Both the position numbers and the translations under genes were made by a program. Below the pieces are notes generated by a model. That model saw only the letters and a list, made by a program, of their open reading frames with translations, searched no databases and had not been told where the DNA came from. Of a stretch of 64,000 bases of DNA, positions 34,137-46,027 are shown piece after piece. Origin of the DNA: Hofstenia miamia (Eukaryota; Xenacoelomorpha; Acoela). Numbering within the stretch: position 1 is the stretch's first letter; every line of letters starts with the position of its first letter. The stretch covers positions 2,429,217 through 2,493,216 of the forward strand of contig SCFE01000006.1 in NCBI GenBank assembly GCA_004352715.1, given 5' to 3'.

Positions 34137-34520
34137 GGTTAATAAGTTATTTCTATTTCCGCTAAGGTTTTTTCATCTACTCCTTAGATATTTTCATGTA
34201 TAGCAGTCTTCCCTTCTCTAATTGTGCGGGCTTCCACCAACATGATTTCAAAATCCCCTAAGATAAAAAATGCACATGGGAGATCTCCAAAGCGTGAAAT
34301 GCCATAATAGGCAATGCAGCTCTCACACAGTCATTAACGCTTTCGCTGCATGAGCGGTGACCCCATCTTGGGTGATACCATATTGATGCCCTATTGTTTC
34401 CTCTACCGCGAAGCAAGTGAACGAAACAGTTTTCAAACATTTGAATATATTGATCTGAAGTAACCATTGCGATCTTTTCTCATTCTTCAAAAAATTAAAC
34501 TTAAAAGAAAAGCAATTCAA
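34137..34520 (-). pseudogene. Mariner-family transposase fragment
   Basis: Minus-strand frames give MVTSDQYIQMFENCFVHLLR, then GITQDGVTAHAAKALMTV and ISRFGDLP. These are the blocks around the second catalytic Asp of a widespread mariner-like transposase (usual order: TSxxYxxMLxxFxxP, WFQQDGATAHTA, RFGDxxWPPRSPDL). The SPDL block with the third catalytic residue is deleted. Reading continues FFILGDFEIMLVEARTIREG to about 34150, matching DFFLWGYLK and the C-terminal tail. It has at least two frameshifts. The N-terminal DNA-binding domain is absent. Confidence 0.8.
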
Positions 34521-37500
34521 AATTTTAAAATTAACTTGAACAAAAAACTACTGTAAAAGATAGACAAATAACAACAAACTAAACGGCATCTTCAGTAGGT
34601 TTAAACACTATTTTCCTCACTCCCAAATTCCCTACTCACCCTGCATACGCAGAAATTTTTATAAAGATCTAAAATACTAGTTAAAAGTTTTACTTTAAAT
34701 CCGAATTTTCCAAAACTTAGTATAAATGAAAGGTTTTTTTGTTATTTTAATAATAACACGGATTTAGCAAAACATTTCAATTATATAATTTAATCTTATT
34801 CAATTCTGCATATTGTATGATAATAACAACTATTTTTTCATGAAAACAATTAAGAAAATCGATTATGTAGAAAACAGTTATTACCTTTCAAGTAAAAACC
34901 CATTGATGAAAATAACCCAAAAAATAAGTAAATTAAAAAACATCTCTGTAATCTTCAGTGAAACAAGTAGAAATCGACAAAATATAATTGAGTATCAGCA
35001 TAGTTAATCAAACCTCTACTCTCAATATTACTTATAAGTTTGTTTTTCTATGAAGGTAAAACGATTGAAAAGAAAGGATTTTCAAGTACCAGTAAAAGGA
35101 AGAAGTTTCGGAATGTCCATTTACTAACTCATTCTCCCAATGCACTTACAACTAATCGGTATAATAACATGTTTAATTTTAGCATGACTTTTTTCTAAGG
35201 TCACAAATTTTCCTCTTTTTACCGTGGAGGCTAGAACTATAGACGTTGTTGTATACCTTTAACCGCAGATGGCGTCAATTTGACGGCATTGCTTAGTACA
35301 ATGTATTGTGATTATGATTACCTTAATTTTAATTGATGCTATTTATTTATTTAGTTTCCAACTAAATATTTGAATCATAGATTTCAAAGATTGCTTTATC
35401 CATCTTTAAGAATTTAGTTCTCATGTGTTCAATTCATAAAAAATGTTACAAACAAATACGTATACGTAAAAATCTTAATGTCAAATACAGTTTTTGCAGG
35501 TCACTCTCAAGATTTAGATTGAGGTACCAGCGCTGCAACAAGTTTTCCTGCAAATGCAGTACATAATTAATTTGTCATGTTTTTGTGATTGCTCACATGA
35601 TATTTTATAATGATAGTCCTTGAGAAGCTTTGAATCACATCAGCACATAGCGTTATCAATTTTCCCTAAGTTTTTGTGCAATTCTCTATAGTTTTATATA
35701 ATAATAGGATTTCTTCAGAATTTGCGCATCAATATTTTTGAAGCTTTGTGTAAATGTTTGTGAAAATTTATGCAAATGAAGATTTTTCATTCATTTTTTT
35801 AGGACTTAGAATAATTAATGTACTAATAGAAGTTTTTTAAGTGAGGGCGCAAGGATGGGCAGGAGAGGAAAACTAAATGTCTGATTAAAAAATACAAGAG
35901 AAACTTGAAATCACGACGAAAAAATCAATTGTGTGAAAAATGATAAATGTATCTTGAATAATCACATTAATATTTTGTTGAAAATGGTGTTTAAAAAATG
36001 TTGATCACCACGTAAGGTCTAATCAGCAGATTTGATATTATCCTCAAATTGACGTTATCCGCTGTTTTGTGGAAGACCCTGCTCTGACAACAAGAAATCT
36101 GTATGAATAGGGTTCAAACACCAGCTACTGAATAAGTTTGTTGAGTGAATAAATATCGCAGAAATTCAAATCAGAAACTTTAGAGAAGAATATTTACAAA
36201 TTAATTATTTTTTTCAAGGTGTCAAATCATCCGCAGTTCCAGTATTAAGTGAAAACGTCAAACAATGTTTGAAAGTTTTTAAGTCAAATATAGACGAAAA
36301 CATGTTAGAAGAGCAGAAACTTGGCGAAACAATGTCGAAAAGTGTTCTACATTCCAAGCATTGAGCACTAAATTTATTCATATACTATTATAATCTTCAA
36401 CCGGCAGTAATATTTTCTCTAAATTGTCGATTTAAATAATGCAACAAAATTTAACAGAAAGTGCGTGCTTATCATTTCTTCTGAGAATTGGTGTCTGTTA
36501 ATTGATTCACTTTCTTTTGATTTTAAAGCAATCCTATCCTCATAAATTGTGATGTAATCTTTATAAGATTTTTAAGACAAGCAATGCGTTTGCTGTAATA
36601 CTTTGGCTATGCATTAGCAATTGTTTAGCTTTGTCCTATCAAACACTTTCACTAAAATGAATTGCCAAAAATCAAGGGTTAGATACTATCTGCATTCTTT
36701 TTATCAACCACGTACTTGAAGAAATCTAACATTTTTCATGTTACTAATATTTTGTGCTTTTAAACATATTAAAAAATATCTGAAGGGAACATAGCATAGT
36801 TTAGTATATAAAATGTATTAAGCGTACGCTTTAAGGTCATTTTGGCCAGAAATCGAAATATAGGATGGTCCGATACTGATAACTTTGATAGATTACCAGA
36901 AACATGTTTTTGATATCTAGGTTTATTCAAATTGATTAATATTTGAATAATCGTAGCACTTTTAGTCTCATTTCTGGAGAAATTTGATAAATTAGTTTCC
37001 TCAATTAGGTTATATCTCGGTCGGAATATGGGAGCAGAAATGAATGTAAAAGCCAGAAACAATGGGAACATGACCAATTTTCTGCAGGATTTGAATCAGC
37101 CTCAGAAATAAAAAAATGAAGAAATTATAAACAAAAACTTGTAAACCTATCTCGCTCTAGCTGATAGTTAGTACTCACAAATTTGAAATTACTCTAACTA
37201 CAAAATTTGGCACATTATTTTCGGCAGCCCTGCAAAACATATATAGAATCAGTTAACCGTGAGCAGAAAATGTGATTTAATAAACTTGTGAATTCTTGAG
37301 GTAAGCAAGCAACAGGAGTTTTCAAATTCATTGTGAGAATGTCTTAAGCTATCTTTGGACATAAAAAGTCTACTGGTGTTAAAACCGCGACTCTTAGTTC
37401 CCCAAAGTTCTTTTTTCAGCAGTTTTTTACTAAATTTATTCCGTTAATTTTGATATTTATAATACTTATTTCTTCGACAACAAGACTTTGAATATGTTCA

Positions 37501-38773
37501 ATATTATTTTCTCCGTCTCTCGAACATTCAAAGAGAAAATGTTATTTTTCTATATGGGAAATTTGTAGAATTTGTCAAGTTGATTGTAATGTAGATTGCT
37601 TAAGGTTTTTATTTAAAATATAAATTTTGGAAACACATTTGCTATTGGACTAAAATTCTTGCACTTATAACTCAACTGATATTGAGGCCATAACTAAGAG
37701 TTTATTTATTTGCAAACTAATACTGAAAATTCGTATATTTGTTATGTGCAGGGATTATTAGATTAGTAATTAATACAATATGCATGATGCAATAATAATG
37801 TCAGTGGAATTTCATTACTTAAGTTAAATAGGAATTAGAGGAAGGAAATTTAACATTTTACAAACGCATAGCAAGTAATTTTGTTCACAAAATTGAAAAT
37901 AAGATCAAGAAACAAAGGTGAGGCATTGTTTATTCTAAATATTTAAACTATTAATAATTTATCCATTATAAATTGACTGGAATTTCACAAAGTTACAAAG
38001 CAATTTTTAAACTTTGAATTTTTTCAAAAGTAAGATAGTTTTGATTGAAAAGTCTGTTTTCCAAGCAAATATAGCGTGCAATGTACGAAGGTGTTCTTCA
38101 GCTTTGAGTCCCATGCGATTAGACATTCCTTTGCTTTAACGATTATATATAAATTTCTATTGACCTTGATTATAGAGACGTTGTGAAAACAAAGCATTCA
38201 GTAGCTATTCGACAATAGAAACTAGTACAATATACACGGTACTTTTGTCATGCATTTAGAATTTCTGGATTACACATGTATGACAACAACATAAATGGAA
38301 AATCTATTGTATCTAAGCCTTGCAAGTTAATAAATGCTTGATTAATGTAAAATAAAAGTCTCTGGCTAGACATAGCTTAACTTAAATCTAAGGATTTTTT
38401 AACTATAATTTAAACTTTCTTAAATTCCCTAAATTTGACTTTTCAATCAGACAGTTTCTCGTGCATGATGTATGAAATGCGAATCAAACAATCCTATCCC
38501 AGTAGCAGCGGAACGAATTTTAGTTGGGCAAACAAGCTACACTAATTACCAACATATTAACTAAGAGATTTTTACTGCTTAAAATATATAATTTAAGGAG
38601 ATCTTTCCTGAAAGCTAATCTTACCCCTGCTTCCACCACCACTGACTTATTTTCTGCTACTTAGTCTACTAAGTTATTAAAGCTAACTNTTTAAATCTTA
38701 TCATATACAATTATTTTAGTTAATTATAAAGTGTAGTTTATAGTTTTGTAAAAAAATTTTCTGGGAAAATATT
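34521..38773. other. Long stretch without supported genes
   Basis: AT-rich with scattered short frames. A 102-codon minus-strand frame at 36769-37077 is unrecognised. At about 35263-35290 CGTCAATTTGACG is a small palindrome. Around 36050-36360 a slightly protein-like plus-strand region (ending LEEQKLGETMSKSVLHSKH, stop at about 36362) has no recognised domain. One ambiguous base lies at 38689. Confidence 0.45.
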
Positions 38774-38806
38774 CTGACGATGATCAATAAAAGATCGAAA
38801 CGCGTC
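38774..38806 (+). ncRNA. Hammerhead-ribozyme-like core motif
   Basis: CTGACGA (38774-38780) is followed by a stem GATC (38782-38785) / GATC (38793-38796) with loop AATAAAA, then GAAA (38797-38800) and CGCGTC (38801-38806). CUGANGA, stem II, GAAA, a minimal stem III and a GUC cleavage site is the order of the hammerhead catalytic core, including the short-stem-III forms found in Penelope-like retroelements. An unpaired T at 38781 and poor stem I pairing (ATATT against AAATGG) weigh against a functional ribozyme. A relic or a transcript of a mobile element is the likeliest explanation. Confidence 0.4.
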
Positions 38807-38846
38807 AAATGGTGGATTCAATTTTAAAATGCATTTATGCAGCATT

Positions 38847-38851
38847 TCATT

Positions 38852-38899
<48 letters not shown>
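38847..38899. repeat. TA microsatellite
   Basis: Uninterrupted TA dinucleotides about 70 bases downstream of the hammerhead-like motif. Confidence 0.9.
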
Positions 38900-38902
<3 letters not shown>

Positions 38903-39224
38903 AAAGGAATATAGATATATGCATATACATGCTAATAGAAAAGAAAAAATATATATATCTTAGGACATGTTTTGAGTGTCTCCATTAATTGTCAGTTAAT
39001 ACGAAACATGATAAAATAGAATTGATAGAAACTTTAACAAAATTAATAGCTGACACATATTGAAAAGTTGATTGAAAAATAACATTTTATATAATAAATT
39101 CTCCGTGGTTTTCTATAATTAATGCTACAGCAATTTTGGAATTTTTAACTTTCACTAAAACAAAAAATTATTTCTCTTAGATGCATATTGATGACAATAT
39201 GTTTCAAATGCATTGCTATCCTTT

Positions 39225-40150
39225 GTCAAGCCGGCCATCAGCCCATCTATTTTTGAAGAATAGGTCCAACTCGGCCCGCAATCCACATTTGTTTTACTCC
39301 AGCCGCGGTCGAAAAACATAATTTTAGTCAAATAATCAATATGTCTCTAAAAAAACAGAAAGTGATTGGAAAATCAACAAAATCAAGGGTAACCGTAAAC
39401 TTCACGAATTGTTTTGTTCAAATTTTCAGACAGTTTTCTCCAAGCCTATTAGGAAAGTTGGTATTTCTGGGATTTGCGGCACATCTGTGAGCAAGTGTGA
39501 TTCCCTGTTATGCTGAAAATTTGTGATGAAAATTATTCCGTATTTGATTACATGAAAATATTATTTTTTTTCAAAAACATTCAAATTCAGTTAATAAAGC
39601 AGCCTAAAGTACATGGCAGCACAACTGGCCTAAAATATTTCTTTTTCTGTAAATATACCACTTAAATCCAGTCCAGGCTCGCCTTTGGCAAAGTCAGAAG
39701 TCGTCACGCCATAGGGTAAATTCAGATCCTAGAATGGTTTTTTGAATAAAAGCTGCAAACATTACTGCTTTTGTAAGATTAGATAAAAATTCTGTTCAGC
39801 ACAGGGGTATCCGTAGGTCACTTGTACTTAACCAGTGACCCGCACGACCCGCGGCAACTTGACCTGCGATCTGCTCATTTCTGACACTCGACCCGTGATC
39901 TGCATGACCTGCGACCCGCTGGCACACATGATTGATTGTTAGAGCTTTGTGTCAATAAAAACGTCTAAATTAGGTTCACCCTTTGAATAATTTAACCTAA
40001 TTTATGAGCTGATATTTTGATAAGCCGCCCTTCAGAATATGATTTTTCGGTACACATCGATTAATTTTTAACTTTGTGTCAAATTTTTCGCGAGTCATGC
40101 GGAAAAGCAGACTCACCCTCTACCCGCGTGACCTGCCAGAATTTGTGACC
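39225..40150. repeat. GC-richer degenerate repeats of hAT-like character
   Basis: The segment contains a GC-rich patch (39225-39320, with GCCGGCC, TCGGCCCGC and GCCGCGG). It also holds the second copy of a dispersed repeat (39415-39655) and a terminus-like CAGGGGTATCCGTAGGTCAC at 39802. The latter is followed by many GACCCG, GACCTGCGA and GACCCGC words up to about 40150. Such clusters next to CAGGG ends recur in the element at 51036-51514. No frame is intact. I read it as nested or decayed hAT-like non-autonomous DNA. Confidence 0.4.
39415..39655. repeat. Dispersed repeat, copy 2
   Basis: The partner of 18835-19000. Shared blocks are ACAGTTTTCTCCAAGCCTAT, plus the following 50 to 60 bases, and CACAACTGGCCTAAAATATT. 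Confidence 0.5.
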
Positions 40151-40159
40151 CATTTGACT

Positions 40160-41007
40160 TGGGTCCAATGTTATATTTTCAATAGAATCAAGATTTTAGC
40201 TATACTCATCAAAAGGAATGTTGATAAAGAGACCAACTGGGTAGAAGTTCAGATTCTTGCCTCAACTTACTCGGGGGACCATGAATTATAGTGGGTAGTC
40301 TGTAATGGTATGGGTGCAATATGAAAGTGTGGTTCCGCAAGATTGTTCACATCATTGGTACTCTCCGAAGCTCTCAATATGCTCAGAAAAGGAACTCTTG
40401 CCACTCCCTACAAGTGATTCAAAATATCAGCAGGATGGTGCTCTATGTCATACTTCAAAAGAAATGAAGAACTTCTTCCACAATAATATGGTTGCTATCC
40501 TTGCTGAGTGGCCAGACCAATCTCCAGACCTTAACATTATCGAAAACATGTGGAACGACTTAAAATATCGAATTGGACAGCATGCTCTTCTCAGTGAAGA
40601 CGAGCTATCAAGAGCAATAAAGAAAAAAATTTATGCAATGACCAACAGCTTTACATTCACCCAAAGGGACACCCTACAAAATATTAGAAGAGACAATTTT
40701 GTTGCTAAGTGCTTGTATTGCATCAAATATTAATTTATGTATCTTATTTTAAATTTACTTTTTTGGATTTGCTCATTTGTTGAATTTTTTTCAGGTGGCC
40801 GAATACATTTTTCCAATACAAGTTTTCTAATTTTGATTAAAAATTAATAGCTAATTGTTGTTCTATATATTTTATGGTATTAGACATACAAATTTTTCTT
40901 TTTTAATCAAAGTAACATTTAGTTATAATCTTAGGCACACTCTATCCAATGAATGTTCTTTATTTATTCAAAATAACAAGGTGGTCGCATACATATTTCC
41001 AGTACTG
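40160..41007 (+). mobile_element. Tc1/mariner element, 5' truncated, 3' end preserved
   Basis: A degenerate transposase (40165-40735) is followed by about 270 bp of non-coding sequence. This ends in a terminal inverted repeat which, read inward from 41007, begins CAGTACTGGAAATATGTATG and continues CGACCACC. TA follows at 41008-41009, as expected for the target site. A second related copy of this repeat lies inside at 40794-40818 in the same orientation (GGTGGCCGAATACATTTTTC). This is the arrangement of doubled transposase sites seen in IR/DR-type Tc1 elements. No left terminal repeat was found. Confidence 0.75.
40165..40735 (+). pseudogene. Tc1-like transposase, C-terminal two thirds
   Basis: Two frames join. 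The first (40165-40290) has KRNVDKETNWVEVQ and STYSGDHEL, where the first catalytic Asp block (FSDES) has decayed to ILAS. The second (40305-40733, 142 codons) has MVWVQYES, YQQDGALCHTSKE with catalytic Asp at 40434-40436, and AEWPDQSPDLNIIENMW with catalytic Glu at 40542-40544. Counting shows 35 residues between Asp and Glu, one more than the usual DD34E. The Glu triplet, QDG and SPDLN blocks are intact. The end (TFTQRDTLQNIRRDN to CIKY) matches the family C terminus. The N-terminal helix-turn-helix domain is missing. Confidence 0.85.
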
Positions 41008-41499
41008 TAGATTTATAGGTAATATCTTTCTTTAAAATTTGCTATTTAAGACCTACATCCAGAAAGGAATTCTACTCAAGTAAAGTATGGAAACGTGCTT
41101 CAGCCAACTTAACAATTTTTTATGGGATTGCATTTTTATATAATAATAATAGCGTAATTACATGTGTACAAAATCATATGCATAAATCACAGGCATAAAT
41201 AATTTAAATACCTATTTATAATAAGATCATAAATGTTTTTGATCTTAGAGTACATCAATATCTTCTTAGTAGTGAATCATTGAACTAGTACTAGCTTAAT
41301 GTGAAATTATCCTTGTAAAAAACTATAGTGTTAGGTTAAAAAGTTTCAAATGTAAAAATATATTTCATTAATGAAGCGTAGTTAAACAAAGCTTTAATTA
41401 ATCAAATTTAATTACTGATATAAGAAGCATTGTTTTTTGCGAAAGGGTATTCATTAATCGTTTCTTAAAATGTTTCTTTCATTTTTTTTTGGTGGTAAT

Positions 41500-41960
41500 T
41501 CTTTTCAAAGCTCTATTCAAAAATTCGCAAAGCTGTATTCTTATTTCCTTAGTTTCTTTTTCTAAATGATTATGTCTTTAGCTTCTTAAAATTACTTAGT
41601 AATCAATTATGATCATTTTAATTCAATAAAGTGTCGTCAGCATATTGAATGATTTTGATATTAAGAAGTTTATCAATATCATTTTATCTACAATTTAATT
41701 AATTAAAATCCTAATATAGACGCTTGGAGAAGGCAAATCATTAGAAGAATTACACTTGAACTTCAGACATTTAGTTTCAAATATTGTTGTCGAAGAGCTA
41801 TATAAGACAGTAAACGGTTTGTTACATTGATCTTTAGATTGTTATTTATTAAATTAAATCTTTTTGATACATTTATAGAAGCGACATAAACATTTTCATT
41901 TATATCAAATTTGTTCTTCCAATCAATTTGAATTACAAGGTTCTTATTAGTTTATTGATG
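41500..41960 (-). pseudogene. Minus-strand non-LTR reverse transcriptase core
   Basis: On the minus strand NENVYVASINVSKRFNLINN (about 41905-41845) matches the FxDxSKAFDxxxH block, with the catalytic Asp changed to Asn. LLSYIALRQQYLKLN (about 41815-41770) matches the SYLxxRxQ block. IIQYADDTLLN (to 41624-41644) has an intact YADD. Frames change between blocks, and the PQG block is not readable. The region on the right (to about 44760) is T-rich on the plus strand, as a decayed A-rich minus-strand element would be, but I could not confirm further domains. The probable 3' end lies near 41140-41160, where ATTATTATTAT occurs on the minus strand. Confidence 0.65.
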
Positions 41961-44900
41961 GTAATATATATATATTTTCAGTTAATATTCTTTAAAATAC
42001 CTTGATAAATATAAATAGCACTGTTATAGGTTTTTAAGAAATTGCTTTATGAATAACTCCTTTTGTAAAAATTGACAATTTTAGTTGATTTTCGCTATGC
42101 ATTGATTCATTAAATCGCACAATGATAGATCAATAACAAGCAATGCATCCTTAAAAACTACATTGGTATTTTGTTTGTCATTGTGACTTATGAATTTTAA
42201 TATTATCAGTTACTTTTTGAATTGGTGTAATGTTATCAAATTGAATTAAACTTTTCTTAGAGTTTAATTAAGTTTTGTGTTTATCAATGTTGTATTCCTC
42301 TGCATTAATAACCTGTCCACGTTTTGATATTCTACTTAGATTGATTAAAAGTTTTTCAGTTTACCTTTTTGTTTTTATTATAAATTTTTTCACTAGTTCA
42401 GCATTATTTAATCTATGTTTAGTCCACTATCCTTATTAAGAAACATGAAATAAATTAAATTTTAATTTTCAAAAAGATTATTTCAAGACATGTGCAAATA
42501 CCTTTTTGCAATAATAAATTGCTTAATTTGTAAATATCTCTATTTTGAAAATATTCTGTGTATGCAGAATGTATATTTTTAACACTATAGAAGTTTCATT
42601 TGGCAACCACAATTTCCAATTGTTAAAAAATTTTCTTTCTTGATTTTCATATCTTTTATAATTTGAGCTCTAATTATCAAGGTTCTTTCAATTTCTCCTC
42701 AATAAAATACAATTTAGATTGAGGAGTATTAAATATACCCTTCTCCTCCCTCACAGATATGTCATTACTAAGACAAATTGAAAGTCCATCCAGAATCTTA
42801 CGCACCTCAAATTTAGCTTTACGCATTTCACAAATTTGTGAGTTAATTCCTCTTGAAAAAAAATTTTATGGACAGTTTTTTGAATGGAAATCGAAACGTA
42901 TCACCTCCATTGACCACTATTTTGATTATCTTAGCTTGTCAGCAATGATGACCATATTTATTATAGTTTTAACAGATATGCTTAAGGCTCGGTAAAAAAA
43001 GAACTTTAAAATCTATTACAGATCGGCTTAGACGATGTGCAGTGGCACAAATTTTACTTCATTTTACCATCGCCACTAATGCTGAATGAATTTATTCAAA
43101 ATAACCATTTTTTCAAAAAAGCCATCTCAGTTGCAATGGTTATTCGTACAAGCATTTTGGGATCATAAAGTACACTTTTTGTCTCTTTTTTATATTCAAT
43201 AAAGTTTAGCAAGAAGTCTGTTAAGCAGAGTGGTTGTACAAACATATTCTAGTTTGGGTTGAATGAAATAATTATATGGTGTATTTATTTGATAATCATC
43301 AGAAAATAATCATTTTTGACTATTTTTCAACTGGTGTAAGAGTGTTTTTAAAGTTCCAAAACATTCATACCAAAATCTAATTAGCAATGACGCCAGCAAA
43401 ATTATGCCTAACATTGGAATAATGATAAATTTTAATGTCCAGTCAAAATTATGGACTGATTGGTTCACTAGAATGGAAAATAAATATGGTAGGGGATTTT
43501 TACCTCACCCCAACACTTTACAAATGTCAAGGAGCCAAAACTAAATAGGATTTCCAGATGGAATGTCATATAATATTGTCCAGTTTAACTGTTTTCAATC
43601 GTTTTGAATATTCTTTTTTTAGTTTCTTTGAGTGTATATACGTATAGTCTGTTGTCCAATTTTCTTAATTCATTGTTTTTGAATAATCTTAACAAGTTAT
43701 TAGATGATCAGAGATATAGCAATCTAATTAATTTTTTTTGAGATTCAGAAACGATGCAATTAATTAATACTGAGTTATTTTCATCTATATAATTGGGTTG
43801 ATTACATTTACTCCTGAAGAGTTGCATGCCCAAAATAGTGAGCATTGCTTCTTTCTGCTTTATTTAAATACTTTTGATTGTAGCTTCCCATTAATGTGAT
43901 TGATGTTTAAATATTTGTTGTATTGTTAACTTCATTTGTGACAGGAATGAGGAAATCTTTATAATGTTGTTTATTGTTGCAGTAAAAATAGCAAATATCA
44001 ATTAAGAATATTTCTTTATTGATATTTGTCTCCATAAGCTTTCACTTATGCTAGTTCATCTTTGGATTGATAGTAATAACCCCCACCTCGTTTCGATTTT
44101 TTCGTTACATTGTCACATCAATTTTTAGTAAATATTACTAATTCTTTGATAAACCTTTTTAAATTATCTTGATTTCATAGGCATGTTTTTGTATCTGTCA
44201 ACCTGACTTTTTGTTTAGTTTTCTTTTCATTATCTCAACACTTCATTCCTCTATACTTTTGTTGCCGCTGTAGCAATTATATAATAGCTTGGATTGTAGG
44301 AGAACGAAAATAATGCGAGAGTCAGAAGCGAATGCAGAAATAATAAGCTAAATGCATAATTTGATACTAAACAATTTTTATTTTATCCCAATTTTAGAAT
44401 CTTCTATAGATTCACTACCTAGTAATACCCGAAATTGCATCCTTTTCATTTAAAGTTTACTAATCTTAAGTTTTACATTTCGTTCTGTGGGGAAAGAATT
44501 ATCTATTACACAGAAGAATACAATTTATCTTTCTGTACCGATGGGCTTGGCTTTATGACAAATCTATTTGCATCAGGATTACATTTTTTCTGTTTTATGA
44601 AATAAATGTCTTTTTAAATTAAATGATATTGCCACTTCTATAGTCATTGTACAATGGAACGAAGCAAAAGAAAATTATTACTCTCATTCGTGTAGAATAT
44701 GGAAACGAGTTAGTTATGTCTATATTTCCAAATTTCTCCCAAAATTTCATTTGCTAACTTTAGATCAGGTATGTTTGCAAGCTGAAACTAGTCAAAATAA
44801 TTAAACTCTTGGATTTTATGTTTACCTTAAGTGCAAAAACATAAACATATCTTTGTGCAATATTAAATTTTTTCAAATTCGTGTTGGTTCCAACTGATAT

Positions 44901-45400
44901 TTCTAATTAAAAACGGAATGACATTGCTTCGATTTTCATGTTTAAGCTGCTAAATAAAATTAAAGTTCGAAAATTTTTTTAAAAGATTTGTAGAGCCGCT
45001 ATTACCAAAAAAATCAAAAAAGAAAATTATTGATTACATGTAGCAAATTTGTTAGTTGGAATATTTCATTGTTTCATCGCTTCATCTCTGTAAATGTTCA
45101 AATGTGCAGTTGATCTATTAAATCATGACTTTATTTTGCATTCATTTAATTTGAAATTGATCCTCTTAAATTTTTTCTAAAAATGAAAATATACGTTAAG
45201 CTTTGATAGCTATTTTTCTACAATAGTAATATTATTGAGAGATGAGCATAGCAAAACAACATCATATTTGTTATTAATCTTTATAGAGATTTTTAAGAAA
45301 TGAGGAAGGTTTCTCTAATGTCAGCCTCTGCAGGGGTCTACCACAGCCCATGCATCGAGTTTTTTTTTCATATGTGTTCACGACACTATTACAAAATGTA
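41961..45400. other. T-rich stretch without confirmed genes
   Basis: The plus strand is strongly T-rich, which suggests more of the minus-strand retroelement, but no endonuclease or finger-domain motif was recognised. A 78-codon plus frame at 42759-42995 is unrecognised. A TA run lies near 41965-41980. Confidence 0.4.
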
Positions 45401-45414
45401 GTTTATCTCCCATT

Positions 45415-45914
45415 TTGAGAAGGGTTCCTACTAAGTCAATATTTAATGCATCCAAAGTTCTACACTATTTCAAGCTCAAATTCAGTAAAGGTAAATCTTT
45501 TTCGAAAAAAGTGAATTCATATTGGGCAGTAGTAGATTCAAATTCGAAAGAATTAAAGCAAATTCGGAAAATGACCAAATTTTTGTACATACAATTGTAC
45601 AAGCATTTCCTAAGAACATCATACTCTCTGTATTTATTTCAGATTCTAAATCAAATTATCAGGAATGCATCTTTCAAAATGTTTTTGACTATCATATACT
45701 CACCAAAATAATAGGTCGACCCAGCAACAAAGCCACTATCAAACAACTTAGATGTAAACCTTCATATCCTCAGGGAAAGTACTGGAAATTGCATGGGAAT
45801 GTGACTCACCCTGTAGATAGATTTTGTAAATCTAAAAATGATATGCTAAATAATGGACGTGTAAATGTATATCGAAGTTCTTATCTAAACCTTGATGCAC
45901 ATTTCAAGCAATAA
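45415..45914 (+). pseudogene. Unrecognised degenerate protein-coding region
   Basis: Two overlapping plus-strand frames carry one apparent protein. The first gives RRVPTKSIFNASKVLHYFKL, then SKKVNSYWAVVDS. After a shift the second gives FVHTIVQAFPKNIILSVFIS, KIIGRPSNKATIKQLRCKP, then YWKLHGNVTHPVDRF and VYRSSYLNLDAHFKQ before a TAA at 45912-45914. Trp, His, Cys and Pro content and the join between frames argue for real coding ancestry. I do not recognise the family and saw no transposase or polymerase motif. Sequence upstream to about 45330 (GVYHSPCIEFFFHMCSRHYY) may belong to it. Confidence 0.45.
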
Positions 45915-45920
45915 AGAACA

Positions 45921-46027
45921 TGTTCAGAATTTCAATTTACTACCTTTTTCGAATATGATTTTATCCTTTCCTAATTTGAATTTACCTGTTCCGAAATTGA
46001 GTTTATTTTTTCCGAATTTGAAAAGAA
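45921..46027. repeat. Degenerate ~21-bp tandem repeat
   Basis: About five units of 20 to 23 bases with consensus close to TGTTCCGAATTTGAATTTAC. Units begin near 45921, 45943, 45966, 45987 and 46008. The array starts six bases after the stop codon of the degenerate frame before it. Confidence 0.65.

Noticed and set aside
36769-37077. 102-codon minus-strand open frame
   Set aside because: No motif, no neighbouring coding signal; the mixture of residues is not distinctive enough to call a gene.
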